A DNA stretch of 64,000 bases. Source: Haloarcula sp. CBA1127. GTDB taxonomy: Archaea > Halobacteriota > Halobacteria > Halobacteriales > Haloarculaceae. The stretch is taken from positions 2,542,001 to 2,606,000 of the forward strand of contig NZ_BCNB01000006.1 of the NCBI RefSeq assembly GCF_001485575.1, given 5' to 3'. The translations under genes and the position numbers were made by a program. Shown here in pieces: positions 34,834-42,599 of this stretch. Under the pieces are notes generated by a model. That model did not search any database. It was given only the letters and a program-made list of their open reading frames with translations, and was not told the origin of the DNA. Position 1 is the stretch's first letter. Each line of letters begins with the position of its first letter.

Positions 34834-35136
34834 TTATCGTTTTACTAGCGCGGAGCGACTGGTGACGTACAGCGAATACGCGATGACCGCGAAACCGACC
34901 GCAGTGAGCGCGTTTTCGAAGATCAGTGCAGCGTTGGTACTCAGACCGAACAGTTGGTCCGCGACACCGGCGGTGAGCGACCCGACAGTAATGGTCGCGA
35001 ATCCAACGGCGAGATAGGTGAGTCCGGTGGCCCTCGTTTTCAACGCTGCGCGAGCGGCAAAGTAAGTAATGAGCCCGCCAAGCAACACTGTCACAGTCTT
35101 GAATCCGATGACGATGAGTGGGATGTCTCCGTTCAT
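34834..35136 (-). CDS. Small three-helix membrane protein (DUF7521-like)
   Basis: A 100-residue protein, MNGDIPLIVIGFKTVTVLLGGLITYFAARAALKTRATGLTYLAVGFATITVGSL..., with three hydrophobic helices. From memory it resembles the haloarchaeal DUF7521 group, which commonly sits beside a winged-helix gene. Start ATG 35136 overlaps the upstream regulator stop (ATGA), so they are cotranslated. Such pairs look like a membrane sensor with a transcription factor, but that is inference. It is convergent with the first halocyanin gene. Confidence 0.8.
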   Translation of the reverse strand: MNGDIPLIVIGFKTVTVLLGGLITYFAARAALKTRATGLTYLAVGFATITVGSLTAGVADQLFGLSTNAALIFENALTAVGFAVIAYSLYVTSRSALVKR

Positions 35137-35495
35137 AGTTCCTCGCTGACGCGCGACCACAGGAGTGCGAGCCGTTCGCTCGGCCGCTCCTCGGCCGGCA
35201 GAACGTCGATCTCGAACGCGCCGTCGGCGTCGACGCCAACGAACACGCCGCCACAGTCCCGGACGTACGCCGTCGCGTGATGGCCGTCGGGACGCACCTC
35301 CGTCTCCTCGGCGACCAGTTCGGCCTCGCTCAACTGTTCGAGCTTCCGGTACGTGCTTGTCTGGGGGAGGTCACAGACCGAGGCGACCTCCTTGGCTGGC
35401 AGCGGCTCGTCGAGCACCCTGAGTATGTCGCGACAGTCAGGGTCAGCGAGGGCGTCGAACAGCGCCTGTGTCTTGCTCGCGTCGTTGTGTGCCAC
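35133..35495 (-). CDS. Winged-helix (ArsR-like) transcriptional regulator
   Basis: A 120-residue DNA-binding protein. ALFDALADPDCRDILRVLDEPLPAKEVASVCDLPQTSTYRKLEQLSEAELV is a clear ArsR-type winged helix, followed by a beta wing (HATAYVRDCGGVFVGVDADGAFEIDVL). The start is GTG 35495. It is coupled to the membrane protein at 34834. It sits between the single-domain halocyanin and the two double-domain halocyanins, so it is a candidate for binding the 17-base palindrome shared by the latter. That link is untested. Confidence 0.85.
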   Translation of the reverse strand: MAHNDASKTQALFDALADPDCRDILRVLDEPLPAKEVASVCDLPQTSTYRKLEQLSEAELVAEETEVRPDGHHATAYVRDCGGVFVGVDADGAFEIDVLPAEERPSERLALLWSRVSEEL

Positions 35496-35673
35496 GGCGG
35501 ACCCTTCAGGGGACGGGTGGAGGTGGTTCTGCGCGCGGTTCGATTTCGATATGACGGGGCAGCGACGTGAAACCTGTGGGATACTGCGATCACAGTGTCC
35601 CGCGGTCCTCCGGTAGCAGCCCCCGGCCAGTGTCGGAAATATAAAACACCCTCAGATAAAGGGCGACCGTTTG

Positions 35674-35690
35674 TTTCCAGAATCTGGAAA
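35674..35690. promoter_or_regulatory. Perfect 17-base palindrome upstream of halocyanin 2
   Basis: TTTCCAGAATCTGGAAA, perfect 8-base arms around a central A. It ends about 13 bases upstream of the TATA-like CTTTTCTAT (35702-35710) and 46 bases before ATG 35737. An identical copy occurs before the next halocyanin gene at 36695-36711, with nearly the same spacing to its TATA box and start. Strong operator candidate. Confidence 0.75.
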
Positions 35691-35736
35691 GGACACACCG
35701 CCTTTTCTATCATCCAATAACAACGATTAGCCTGCT

Positions 35737-36675
35737 ATGCAACGGCCCTCCACTCGCAGACAGTTTCTTGCAGGCACAGGGTTGACAGCGCTTGCCGTCA
35801 CCGCCGGGTGCGTTTCCACGGGGAGTAGTTCGGAACCAGCCCCGGAAACCGGCACCGAGACCACGACTGCAACCGAAACCGCTACAGCGACCGAAACTGC
35901 AACGCCTGAATCGACGCCCGAGTCCCTCGACGACTGGCTCGACGACGCCAACGGCTACGACGGCGAGCCCCGCACGTACGGTCCACGCTCACAGCCAGTA
36001 ATCATGGTCGGTGAGGGAACTGATGGGGGCCTGGCATTCGATCCGCCAGTCATCGAAGTATCGCCGATGACAAACGTCACATGGGACTGGACTTCCCACG
36101 GTGGTCAACGGAACGTCGTCGCGCTTGATGGGACCTTCGACAGTGGCCGGACGAACGCTCAGTTGGGGACGAGCTACCACTACATCTTTGACGAGGTCGG
36201 CGAGTACCGCTACGTCTCCGAGCCCCACCGCGATGAGGGAATGAAAGGGGCAGTCATCGTCAAGGAACGGGAATCTTCAGGATATCCAGCCATCGACCAG
36301 TGGCTCGGAGCGACGGGTAATTTCGATGGGTCCATTACTGACCGAACCGGGAGGTCCGAAGCTACGGTTGCCGTGGGCGCAGAAGGCAACGGCGGTCAGT
36401 ACGCGTTCGACCCGCCCGCCATCAAGATATCAACCGGAACGACGGTTACCTGGGAGTGGACCGGCGTTGGCGCAGCACACAACGTATTCTCGACTGACGG
36501 AAGTCAGATGGCGTCGGATAGCGTCATTTCGACCGACGGTAGCCCACTTGATTCAGAACTCGTCTCAGAGGAAGGCAGTACCTACAAGCACACCTTCGAG
36601 GAAACCGGGGTATCTCTGTACACCTGTCAACCGCACCAAGGCCTCGGTATGAAAGGTGCGGTCGTCGTCGAATAG
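35737..36675 (+). CDS. Halocyanin-like lipoprotein, two domains, first one lacking copper ligands
   Basis: A 312-residue exported cupredoxin. The Tat lipoprotein signal is RRQFLAGTGLTALAVTAGC, followed by a Thr/Glu repeat linker. Domain 1 (about 90-180) has GGQRN where the copper His should be and YVSEPHRDEGM where Cys should be, so two of four ligands are gone. Domain 2 (about 200-312) keeps His (GAAHNVFS) and Cys, His and Met (TCQPHQGLGM). Compared with its neighbour, domain 2 has a short duplication (a repeated STDGS with about 10 extra residues). ATG 35737; promoter with a 17-base palindrome. Confidence 0.9.
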   Translation: MQRPSTRRQFLAGTGLTALAVTAGCVSTGSSSEPAPETGTETTTATETATATETATPESTPESLDDWLDDANGYDGEPRTYGPRSQPVIMVGEGTDGGLAFDPPVIEVSPMTNVTWDWTSHGGQRNVVALDGTFDSGRTNAQLGTSYHYIFDEVGEYRYVSEPHRDEGMKGAVIVKERESSGYPAIDQWLGATGNFDGSITDRTGRSEATVAVGAEGNGGQYAFDPPAIKISTGTTVTWEWTGVGAAHNVFSTDGSQMASDSVISTDGSPLDSELVSEEGSTYKHTFEETGVSLYTCQPHQGLGMKGAVVVE

Positions 36676-36694
36676 CGCAGCAATCGGTGACTCA

Positions 36695-36711
36695 TTTCCA
36701 GAATCTGGAAA
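36695..36711. promoter_or_regulatory. Perfect 17-base palindrome upstream of halocyanin 3
   Basis: Same TTTCCAGAATCTGGAAA as at 35674. It is followed by ACTTTTCTAT (36722-36731) and ATG 36758. The whole promoter and signal-peptide region is duplicated with few changes, so the two genes share ancestry and probably regulation. Confidence 0.75.
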
Positions 36712-36757
36712 GGGCACACCCACTTTTCTATCACCGAATAACAACAACTAGCTTGCT

Positions 36758-37651
36758 ATGCAACGGCCCTCCACTCGCAGACAGTTTCTCACAGGCACAG
36801 GATTGACAGCGCTTGCCGTTACCGCCGGGTGCGTGTCCTCGGGAAGTAGTTCAGAACCAGCGGCCGAAACCGGAACCGAAACCGCGACGGCAACTGAAAC
36901 TGCGACACCAACCGAAACACCTGAATCGACGCCCGAGTCGCTTGACGACTGGCTTGATGATGCCAACGGCTACGACGGCGAGACCCACAGATACGGCCCG
37001 CAGTCCCGACCAACAATTATGCTTGGCGAGGAGACGGACGGTGGACTGGCGTTCAGCCCACCGGCCATCGAAGTTCCGCCGATGACGAACGTTCGGTGGG
37101 ACTGGACGGGCCACGGCGGTCAGCAGAACGTCGTCGCGCTCGACGGCACCTTCGACAGCGGCCGGACGAACGCCCAGTCCGGGACGATGTATCACTACTT
37201 CTTCGAGGAGCCCGGCGAGTACCGCTACGTCTCCGAACCGCATCGCGATGAGGGCATGAAGGGTGCGATTATTGTGAAGGAACCGCCGAGTTCAGGCAAC
37301 ACAAAAGTCGACGAGTGGCTCGCAGCGGCGAGTAACTTCGAGGGCACCATTGTCGACCGCACCGACACTGACACCGCAACTGTTACGGCCGGTGCGGAAG
37401 GCAACGGTGGAAAGTTCGCGTTCGACCCCCCAGCGCTGAAAATCTCGACCGAGACGACCGTCCGCTGGGAGTGGACCGGCGACGGTGGGCCACACAACAT
37501 CGTCTCAAAAGGCGATGGCCCGCTCGACTCGGAACTCGTCGCCGAAGAAGGGAACACCTACGAACACACCTTCGAGGAGACCGGGACCTACCTGTACTCG
37601 TGTATGCCACACAAAAGTCTCGGGATGAGAGGCGCAATCGTTGTCGAGTAG
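36758..37651 (+). CDS. Halocyanin-like lipoprotein, paralog of the preceding gene
   Basis: A 297-residue paralog with the same layout: Tat lipoprotein signal RRQFLTGTGLTALAVTAGC, Thr/Glu linker and two cupredoxin domains. Domain 1 again lacks ligands (GGQQN for GxHN, YVSEPHRDEGM for the Cys motif). Domain 2 is complete (GGPHNIVS, SCMPHKSLGM). Signal, linker and domain 1 are almost the same as in the 35737 product, which points to a recent duplication. Likely an outer-face electron carrier with one active copper site and one structural or docking domain (inference). Confidence 0.9.
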   Translation: MQRPSTRRQFLTGTGLTALAVTAGCVSSGSSSEPAAETGTETATATETATPTETPESTPESLDDWLDDANGYDGETHRYGPQSRPTIMLGEETDGGLAFSPPAIEVPPMTNVRWDWTGHGGQQNVVALDGTFDSGRTNAQSGTMYHYFFEEPGEYRYVSEPHRDEGMKGAIIVKEPPSSGNTKVDEWLAAASNFEGTIVDRTDTDTATVTAGAEGNGGKFAFDPPALKISTETTVRWEWTGDGGPHNIVSKGDGPLDSELVAEEGNTYEHTFEETGTYLYSCMPHKSLGMRGAIVVE

Positions 37652-37692
37652 CGATCGCCGTGGAATAGTGTCCGAACTGACCGGCTGCCGGC

Positions 37693-38466
37693 CTATGGTA
37701 TCTTGACGCTGTGTTTGAGCGTCCCGATTCCTTCGATTTCGACTTCGACCTCGTCGCCGTCTTCCATCGGGCCGACCCCTTCGGGCGTCCCCGTAGCGAT
37801 GACATCGCCGGGTTCGAGCGTCATATACGAGGTTATCTCCGCGATCAGTTCGGGGACTGAGAAGATGAGGTGCTCACGGGAGGAGGACTGCTTCGTCTCG
37901 CCGTTGAGACGGAGTTCGATACTGGCGTCTTCCGGGACGTGCTCCGGTGTGGCCACGAGCGGGCCGATGGGGCAGGCGTTGTCGAAGGCCTTCCCGCGGA
38001 CCCAGTTCTGTTCCCGCCGCTGGTCGTCGCGGTTAGAGATGTCGTTGACACAGGTGTAGCCCGCGACGACGTCCATCGCGCCCGATTCGCTGACGTTCCG
38101 GCACTGCTCGCCGATGACGACCCCGAGCTCGGCCTCGTAGTCGATGCGCTCCTTCCCGGAGGGCATCGTGAGGTGCTTGCCGTGGGACGCGACGGCGTTC
38201 GGGGCTTTGAGAAACAGCATCGGCCTGTCGGGGAGCTCCGAGTCCATCTCCTCGGCGTGGTCGGCGTAGTTGCGCCCGATACAGACGACTTTCGTCGGCT
38301 CGCAGGGCGGGAGGATATCTACCTCGTCGGGGTCGTAGGACTCGTCGCCGAACGCAATACGGCCGTACGGTCCGGCGGCGGCGGTGACGACGGGCTCGCC
38401 GTCCTCGACGGTCCAGCGACCGCCGCGAACGTTCCCCCCAGTATCACGGAATCGAACGCGCTTCAT
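37693..38466 (-). CDS. Fumarylacetoacetate hydrolase family protein
   Basis: A 257-residue FAH-fold enzyme acting on C-C bonds or carbonyl tautomers of small acids (acylpyruvate hydrolase, oxaloacetate decarboxylase/tautomerase type). Motifs are CIGRNYADHAEEM, PMLFLKAPNAV, metal ligands in DYEAELGVVIGE and the DISNRDDQ region, KAFDNACPIGP and GDVIATGTPEGVGPM. ATG 38466 with TATA-like CTTATCTG about 25 bases upstream. Normal length. The exact substrate cannot be assigned. Confidence 0.92.
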   Translation of the reverse strand: MKRVRFRDTGGNVRGGRWTVEDGEPVVTAAAGPYGRIAFGDESYDPDEVDILPPCEPTKVVCIGRNYADHAEEMDSELPDRPMLFLKAPNAVASHGKHLTMPSGKERIDYEAELGVVIGEQCRNVSESGAMDVVAGYTCVNDISNRDDQRREQNWVRGKAFDNACPIGPLVATPEHVPEDASIELRLNGETKQSSSREHLIFSVPELIAEITSYMTLEPGDVIATGTPEGVGPMEDGDEVEVEIEGIGTLKHSVKIP

Positions 38467-38629
38467 GTCACCGTTCTCTCAGGGCCGACAGATAAGCGTT
38501 TAGGAGGGGGAAACCGGACTACAGCGGGCTGTTCGACGGTTGTCTACCCGGCCATCGTCACCTGCGGTGTCGCGGCGAGCAGGCGTGTGACCGAACGGCT
38601 TTTGAGACGGGACGGGCTACGCTGGGCCG

Positions 38630-39364
38630 ATGAACGTCCTCGTCGTTGGCGCCGGCGCGATGGGCCAGTGGTTCGCACACACGGTCCGGACCCACGCCGA
38701 CGCGACCGTTGCCTTCACGGACCTCGACCAGTCGGCCGCCGAAGCCGCTGCCGACGCGGTCGGCGGGCGCGCTGTCGCCAGCGACGCGGCCGAGACTTTC
38801 GATGTCGTCTGTATCGCAGTGCCGATGCCCGTCGCCGAGACGGCTATCGACGAGTTCGCGCCGTGTGCTACGGACGCAATCGTTGACGTAACGGGGAGCA
38901 TGGCAGGCCCCGTCGCAGCGATGCGGGACGCGATGCCCAATGGCCAACGACTCAGCCTGCACCCACTGTTTGCCCCCGAGAACGCGCCTGGGAACGTCGC
39001 CGTCGTCGCTGACGGGTCGGGGCCCGAAACCGAAGCCGTCGTCGACGCAATCGCTGCAGCCGGAAACAACTGCTTCGAGACGACGGTGTCGGAACACGAC
39101 GAAGCCATGGAAACGGTCCAGGCCAGCGCTCACGCCGCCGTACTCGCGTTCGCGATGGCCGCCGCCGACGTGCCCGAGCAGTTTCAGACGCCGATTTCGG
39201 CCGGCCTGTTCGACCTCGTCGGGCAGGTCACCGGCGGCGACTCGCGGGTGTATGCCGATATTCAGCGGACATTCGACGGCGCGGACGCGGTCGCCGACGC
39301 CGCCAGGGAACTCGCCGACGCCGACGCAGAGACGTTCGAGCAGCTCTACGAGCAACTCTCATGA
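38630..39364 (+). CDS. tyrA: Prephenate/arogenate dehydrogenase
   Basis: A 244-residue NAD(P)-dependent dehydrogenase for tyrosine synthesis. The Rossmann motif is VVGAGAMGQWFAHTV at 4-18, with FDVVCIAVPM, DVTGSMAGPVAAM and the catalytic His in SLHPLFAPE (the LHPMFGP motif). The helical second domain includes QASAHAAVLAFAMAAADV. It is the short archaeal form, without ACT or chorismate mutase domains. ATG 38630 lies about 25 bases after GCTTTTGAG. Overlaps the Rsm22 gene by 4 bases (ATGA). Confidence 0.9.
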   Translation: MNVLVVGAGAMGQWFAHTVRTHADATVAFTDLDQSAAEAAADAVGGRAVASDAAETFDVVCIAVPMPVAETAIDEFAPCATDAIVDVTGSMAGPVAAMRDAMPNGQRLSLHPLFAPENAPGNVAVVADGSGPETEAVVDAIAAAGNNCFETTVSEHDEAMETVQASAHAAVLAFAMAAADVPEQFQTPISAGLFDLVGQVTGGDSRVYADIQRTFDGADAVADAARELADADAETFEQLYEQLS

Positions 39365-40821
39365 ACCAGGACACACGCCAGCAGATACGCGACAACGCCC
39401 AGTACCTCCGGAACGTCCGACCGCTGGACCCCGAGGAGCTACACGAATACGTCGAGGGCCAGCCCCACCCCGCCGTCGTCAAGCAGGTGCTCCGAGAGGA
39501 AGCGTTCGACCTTGGCATCGTCGAGCAGGATGACGGGACCTTCGTGCCGGCACCGGAGGGTCGCCTGTCGGTAACGTTCGACGGCGTCGAACGGTTCCCC
39601 GACAGCTACGAACAGCAGGTCATCGACCTGCTGACGGAGTGGGGCGGACTGGAGTGGCACAGCGGTGACAGCGGTGACGAACTCCGTGAGCGTATCCGCG
39701 ACATCAAGGAGCGGTACCTCCAGGGCAAGGCCGTCGAATACGACGAACTGACCGCGCTGGGCTATGCCGTCTACCACCTGCCGGACTACTACGCCGTGGC
39801 GAAATACGTCCTCGCGGACCTCGCCGCTGACGGCCTGCTTCCGTCACAGCTTCGAGTGCTTGACGTGGGGGCCGGCGTCGGTGGCCCTGCACTCGCCCTG
39901 CGCGACCTACTCCCCGACGACGCCCTGCTGGATTACCACGCCGTCGAGCCGAGCGCTGCCGCGGATGTGCTGGAGAGCCTACTGGCAGATAGCGGCCAGA
40001 ATGTCCGCTGGGAGATCCACCGGTCGCTCGCCGAGGAATTCGACCCGGCGTCGCCGCTTGCTGGCGACGACAGCGGTGGAGCGGGTGGTGGCGATGGCGA
40101 CGACAGCGAGGGATACGACCTCATCATCTTCGGCAACGTCCTCAGCGAACTCGACGACGCGGCGGCGACCCTCTACCGGTACGTCGAGGCGCTTGCCGAC
40201 GACGGGACGTTGCTGGCGCTGGCTCCGGCCGACCGGAACACAGCCATACAGCTCCGAACAGTCGAGCGCGAGGTGGCCGATGGCGGCCCGGCGACGGTGT
40301 ATGGGCCGACGGTGCGGCTCTGGCCCCACCAGTCTCCCGACAGCGAGTCGTGGTCGTTCGACCGCAAACCGGATATCGAGGTGCCAACCATGCAACAGCG
40401 CCTCGACGACCCTGCCGGCGGAACGGGCGAGTTCGTCAACACGGACGTGCAGTTCGCCTACAGCGTCTTGCGAACCGACGGCAAGCGGATGCACGATGTA
40501 ACACCGGACCGGGGCATCCACGCGCCGATGGCCGACGCCGAGAACTACGTCACCGACCGGGTGAACTTCCTCGGGGTCAAACTCAGCCACGACCTCGCCG
40601 AACGGGAGGGTTCGAACCCGCTGTACTTGCTCGGCGATGGGAGTCAGAAGGTCGACCACTTCGCCGTGCTCACCGAAGCGTCGATACTGAACGAGGACAT
40701 CCGGAAAGCCGACTACGGCGACCTGCTGTCCTTCGAGAACGCCCTGGTCCTGTGGAACGACGACGAGGAGGCGTACAACGTCGTCGTCGACGGCGAGACG
40801 GTCGTCGATCGAGCGCGCTAG
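39361..40821 (+). CDS. Rsm22/METTL17-family methyltransferase-like protein without cysteines
   Basis: A 486-residue ribosome-assembly methyltransferase relative. The N-terminal helical part has ERYLQGKAVEYDELTALGYAVYHLPDYYAV. The SAM-binding fold is LRVLDVGAGVGGPALAL at about 160-176 with IIFGNVLSELDD. A Gly/Asp-rich insert near 240-255 is a haloarchaeal feature. The C-terminal part is beta-rich. In Rsm22/METTL17 four Cys hold a [4Fe-4S] cluster. Here that motif region reads VRLWPHQSPDSESWSF, and the entire protein has no Cys. Coupled to tyrA by ATGA overlap. Confidence 0.85.
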   Translation: MNQDTRQQIRDNAQYLRNVRPLDPEELHEYVEGQPHPAVVKQVLREEAFDLGIVEQDDGTFVPAPEGRLSVTFDGVERFPDSYEQQVIDLLTEWGGLEWHSGDSGDELRERIRDIKERYLQGKAVEYDELTALGYAVYHLPDYYAVAKYVLADLAADGLLPSQLRVLDVGAGVGGPALALRDLLPDDALLDYHAVEPSAAADVLESLLADSGQNVRWEIHRSLAEEFDPASPLAGDDSGGAGGGDGDDSEGYDLIIFGNVLSELDDAAATLYRYVEALADDGTLLALAPADRNTAIQLRTVEREVADGGPATVYGPTVRLWPHQSPDSESWSFDRKPDIEVPTMQQRLDDPAGGTGEFVNTDVQFAYSVLRTDGKRMHDVTPDRGIHAPMADAENYVTDRVNFLGVKLSHDLAEREGSNPLYLLGDGSQKVDHFAVLTEASILNEDIRKADYGDLLSFENALVLWNDDEEAYNVVVDGETVVDRAR

Positions 40822-40857
40822 CGGTGGGCTTTTCTCACAGACGGCCCCACGAGGCGT

Positions 40858-41667
40858 ATGGACGAGCCGACGATTTTGCTGACGAACGACGACGGCATCG
40901 AGAGCGCCGGCCTCCGGGCGGTGTACGACGGTCTCTCGACAGTCGGCGACGTGACTGCGGTCGCCCCGGCAGAGGACCAGAGCGCGGTCGGTCGGGCTAT
41001 TTCACACGAAGTGACCGTCCACGAGCACGAACTTGGCTACGCTGTCGAAGGGACTCCTTCGGACTGCGTCGTGGCGGGGCTGGAAGCGCTCGTCACCGAC
41101 ACCGACCTCGTCGTCGCGGGCTGTAACCGCGGGGCGAACCTCGGCGCGTACGTTCTCGGGCGCTCGGGGACCGTCAGCGCCGCCGTCGAGGCCACTTTCT
41201 TCGACGTGCCGGCGATAGCCGTCTCGATGTACATCCCGGTCCGTGAGGACGCCGCCTTCGCCGACATCGAGGCCAACGGCGACAGCTACCGCGAGGCAGC
41301 GAAAGCAACGACCTATCTGGCCGACCACGCCGTCGACGCCGGTGTGTTCGAGCAGTGCGACTACCTGAATATCAACGCCCCCGTTGCCGAGTGGGGCGAC
41401 GCACAGATGACGGTCACACGGCCGTCTCACCTCTACGAGATGGATGCTGTGCAGGATGGTGACGCTGTAACGCTCCACGACCGGATCTGGGAACACATGG
41501 CCGAGGGCGACATTCCCGACCCCGAGGGGACCGACCGTCGCGCCGTCGTCGACGGAAAGGTCAGCGTTTCGCCGCTGACTGCGCCGCACACGACGGAGCA
41601 CCACGAAGCACTGGACGCCATCGCAGAGACGTACGAGCCGGGCGACAGCGGCGAGGCGGCCGACTGA
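40858..41667 (+). CDS. surE: SurE 5'/3'-nucleotidase
   Basis: A 269-residue metal-dependent nucleoside monophosphate phosphatase. The metal-binding N-terminus is ILLTNDDGIESAGLRAVYDGL, with a Ser in APAEDQSAVGRAIS, Asn in VAGCNRGANLGAYVLGRSGTVSAAVEA, and the late SEP-like PSHLYEMDAV. It starts 36 bases after the Rsm22 gene and ends 7 bases before an EamA-type transporter, so an operon is likely. Confidence 0.95.
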   Translation: MDEPTILLTNDDGIESAGLRAVYDGLSTVGDVTAVAPAEDQSAVGRAISHEVTVHEHELGYAVEGTPSDCVVAGLEALVTDTDLVVAGCNRGANLGAYVLGRSGTVSAAVEATFFDVPAIAVSMYIPVREDAAFADIEANGDSYREAAKATTYLADHAVDAGVFEQCDYLNINAPVAEWGDAQMTVTRPSHLYEMDAVQDGDAVTLHDRIWEHMAEGDIPDPEGTDRRAVVDGKVSVSPLTAPHTTEHHEALDAIAETYEPGDSGEAAD

Positions 41668-41674
41668 GCGGACA

Positions 41675-42598
41675 ATGCGGTTCCGCAACGCCATCCTCTT
41701 CGTCGCGCTCGCAATCGCCTGGGGCAGCGCCTTCACCGCGATCAAAGCCGGGCTAGAGTATTTCCCGCCGATCCTGTTTGCGGCGTTCCGGTACGACCTC
41801 GCTGGGCTGTTGATGCTCGGCTACGCGGTGTACGCTACCGACCAGTGGGTCCCGAAGGGTCGAACCGACTGGATCGTTGTGGGTATCAGTGGCACACTCA
41901 TGATCGCCGCGTACCACATCTTCCTGTTCGTCGGCGAGCAGGGAACCACCAGTGCCGCCGCCGCTATCGTCGTGAGCCTCTCGCCGATTCTTACGACCGG
42001 GTTCGCGCGTGCGCTCCTCCCGGACGAGCGTCTCACGACGCTAGGAATCGTCGGTCTGCTCGTCGGGTTCGTCGGTGTCGGCGTCCTCAGCAACCCCGAC
42101 CCGGGGAACCTGCTCGACCCCCGAACCATCTCGCTAGTGCTGGTGTTCCTCGCGGCCACGTCCTTCGCCCTCGGGAGCGTGCTGACCCGTCGGTTCGAGG
42201 ACAACCTAGAGATAGAGACGATGGAAGCGTGGTCGATGCTGCTCGGTGCGGTGCTCATGCACGGCATCAGTTTCGGTGTCTCCGAATCGGTTGCCAATGT
42301 TCAGTGGACTGCTGAAGCCGTGCTGGCTCTGCTGTATCTGGTTGTCGTCGCCAGCGCGCTCGGATTCCTCATTTACTTCGACCTGCTGGAGCGACTCGGG
42401 CCGATCGAGATCAACCTCGTCTCCTACGCCGCGCCTGTCGTCGCTGCCGCCACTGGACTGCTGTTCCTCGGCGAGACGCCGACGGTTTACACGGGTGTCG
42501 GATTCTCCTGTATTCTCGTCGGGTTCGGGCTGTTGAAGCGGGACGCGCTGCGAAACGAGGTCGCACGGTTCAGCGGGACGCCGAATCGGGGCGATTGA
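41675..42598 (+). CDS. EamA/DMT-family transporter
   Basis: A 307-residue membrane protein with ten hydrophobic helices in two EamA repeats. The first repeat starts FVALAIAWGSAFTAIKAGLEYFPPILFAAFRYDLAGLLML and the second SLVLVFLAATSFALGSVLTRRF. Near the end LGPIEINLVSYAAPVVAAATGLLFLGETPT is the family signature. Members export metabolites or take up nucleotide sugars or amino acids; the substrate is unknown. Ends 1 base before the convergent AlaX-type gene. Confidence 0.92.
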   Translation: MRFRNAILFVALAIAWGSAFTAIKAGLEYFPPILFAAFRYDLAGLLMLGYAVYATDQWVPKGRTDWIVVGISGTLMIAAYHIFLFVGEQGTTSAAAAIVVSLSPILTTGFARALLPDERLTTLGIVGLLVGFVGVGVLSNPDPGNLLDPRTISLVLVFLAATSFALGSVLTRRFEDNLEIETMEAWSMLLGAVLMHGISFGVSESVANVQWTAEAVLALLYLVVVASALGFLIYFDLLERLGPIEINLVSYAAPVVAAATGLLFLGETPTVYTGVGFSCILVGFGLLKRDALRNEVARFSGTPNRGD

Positions 42599-42599
42599 G

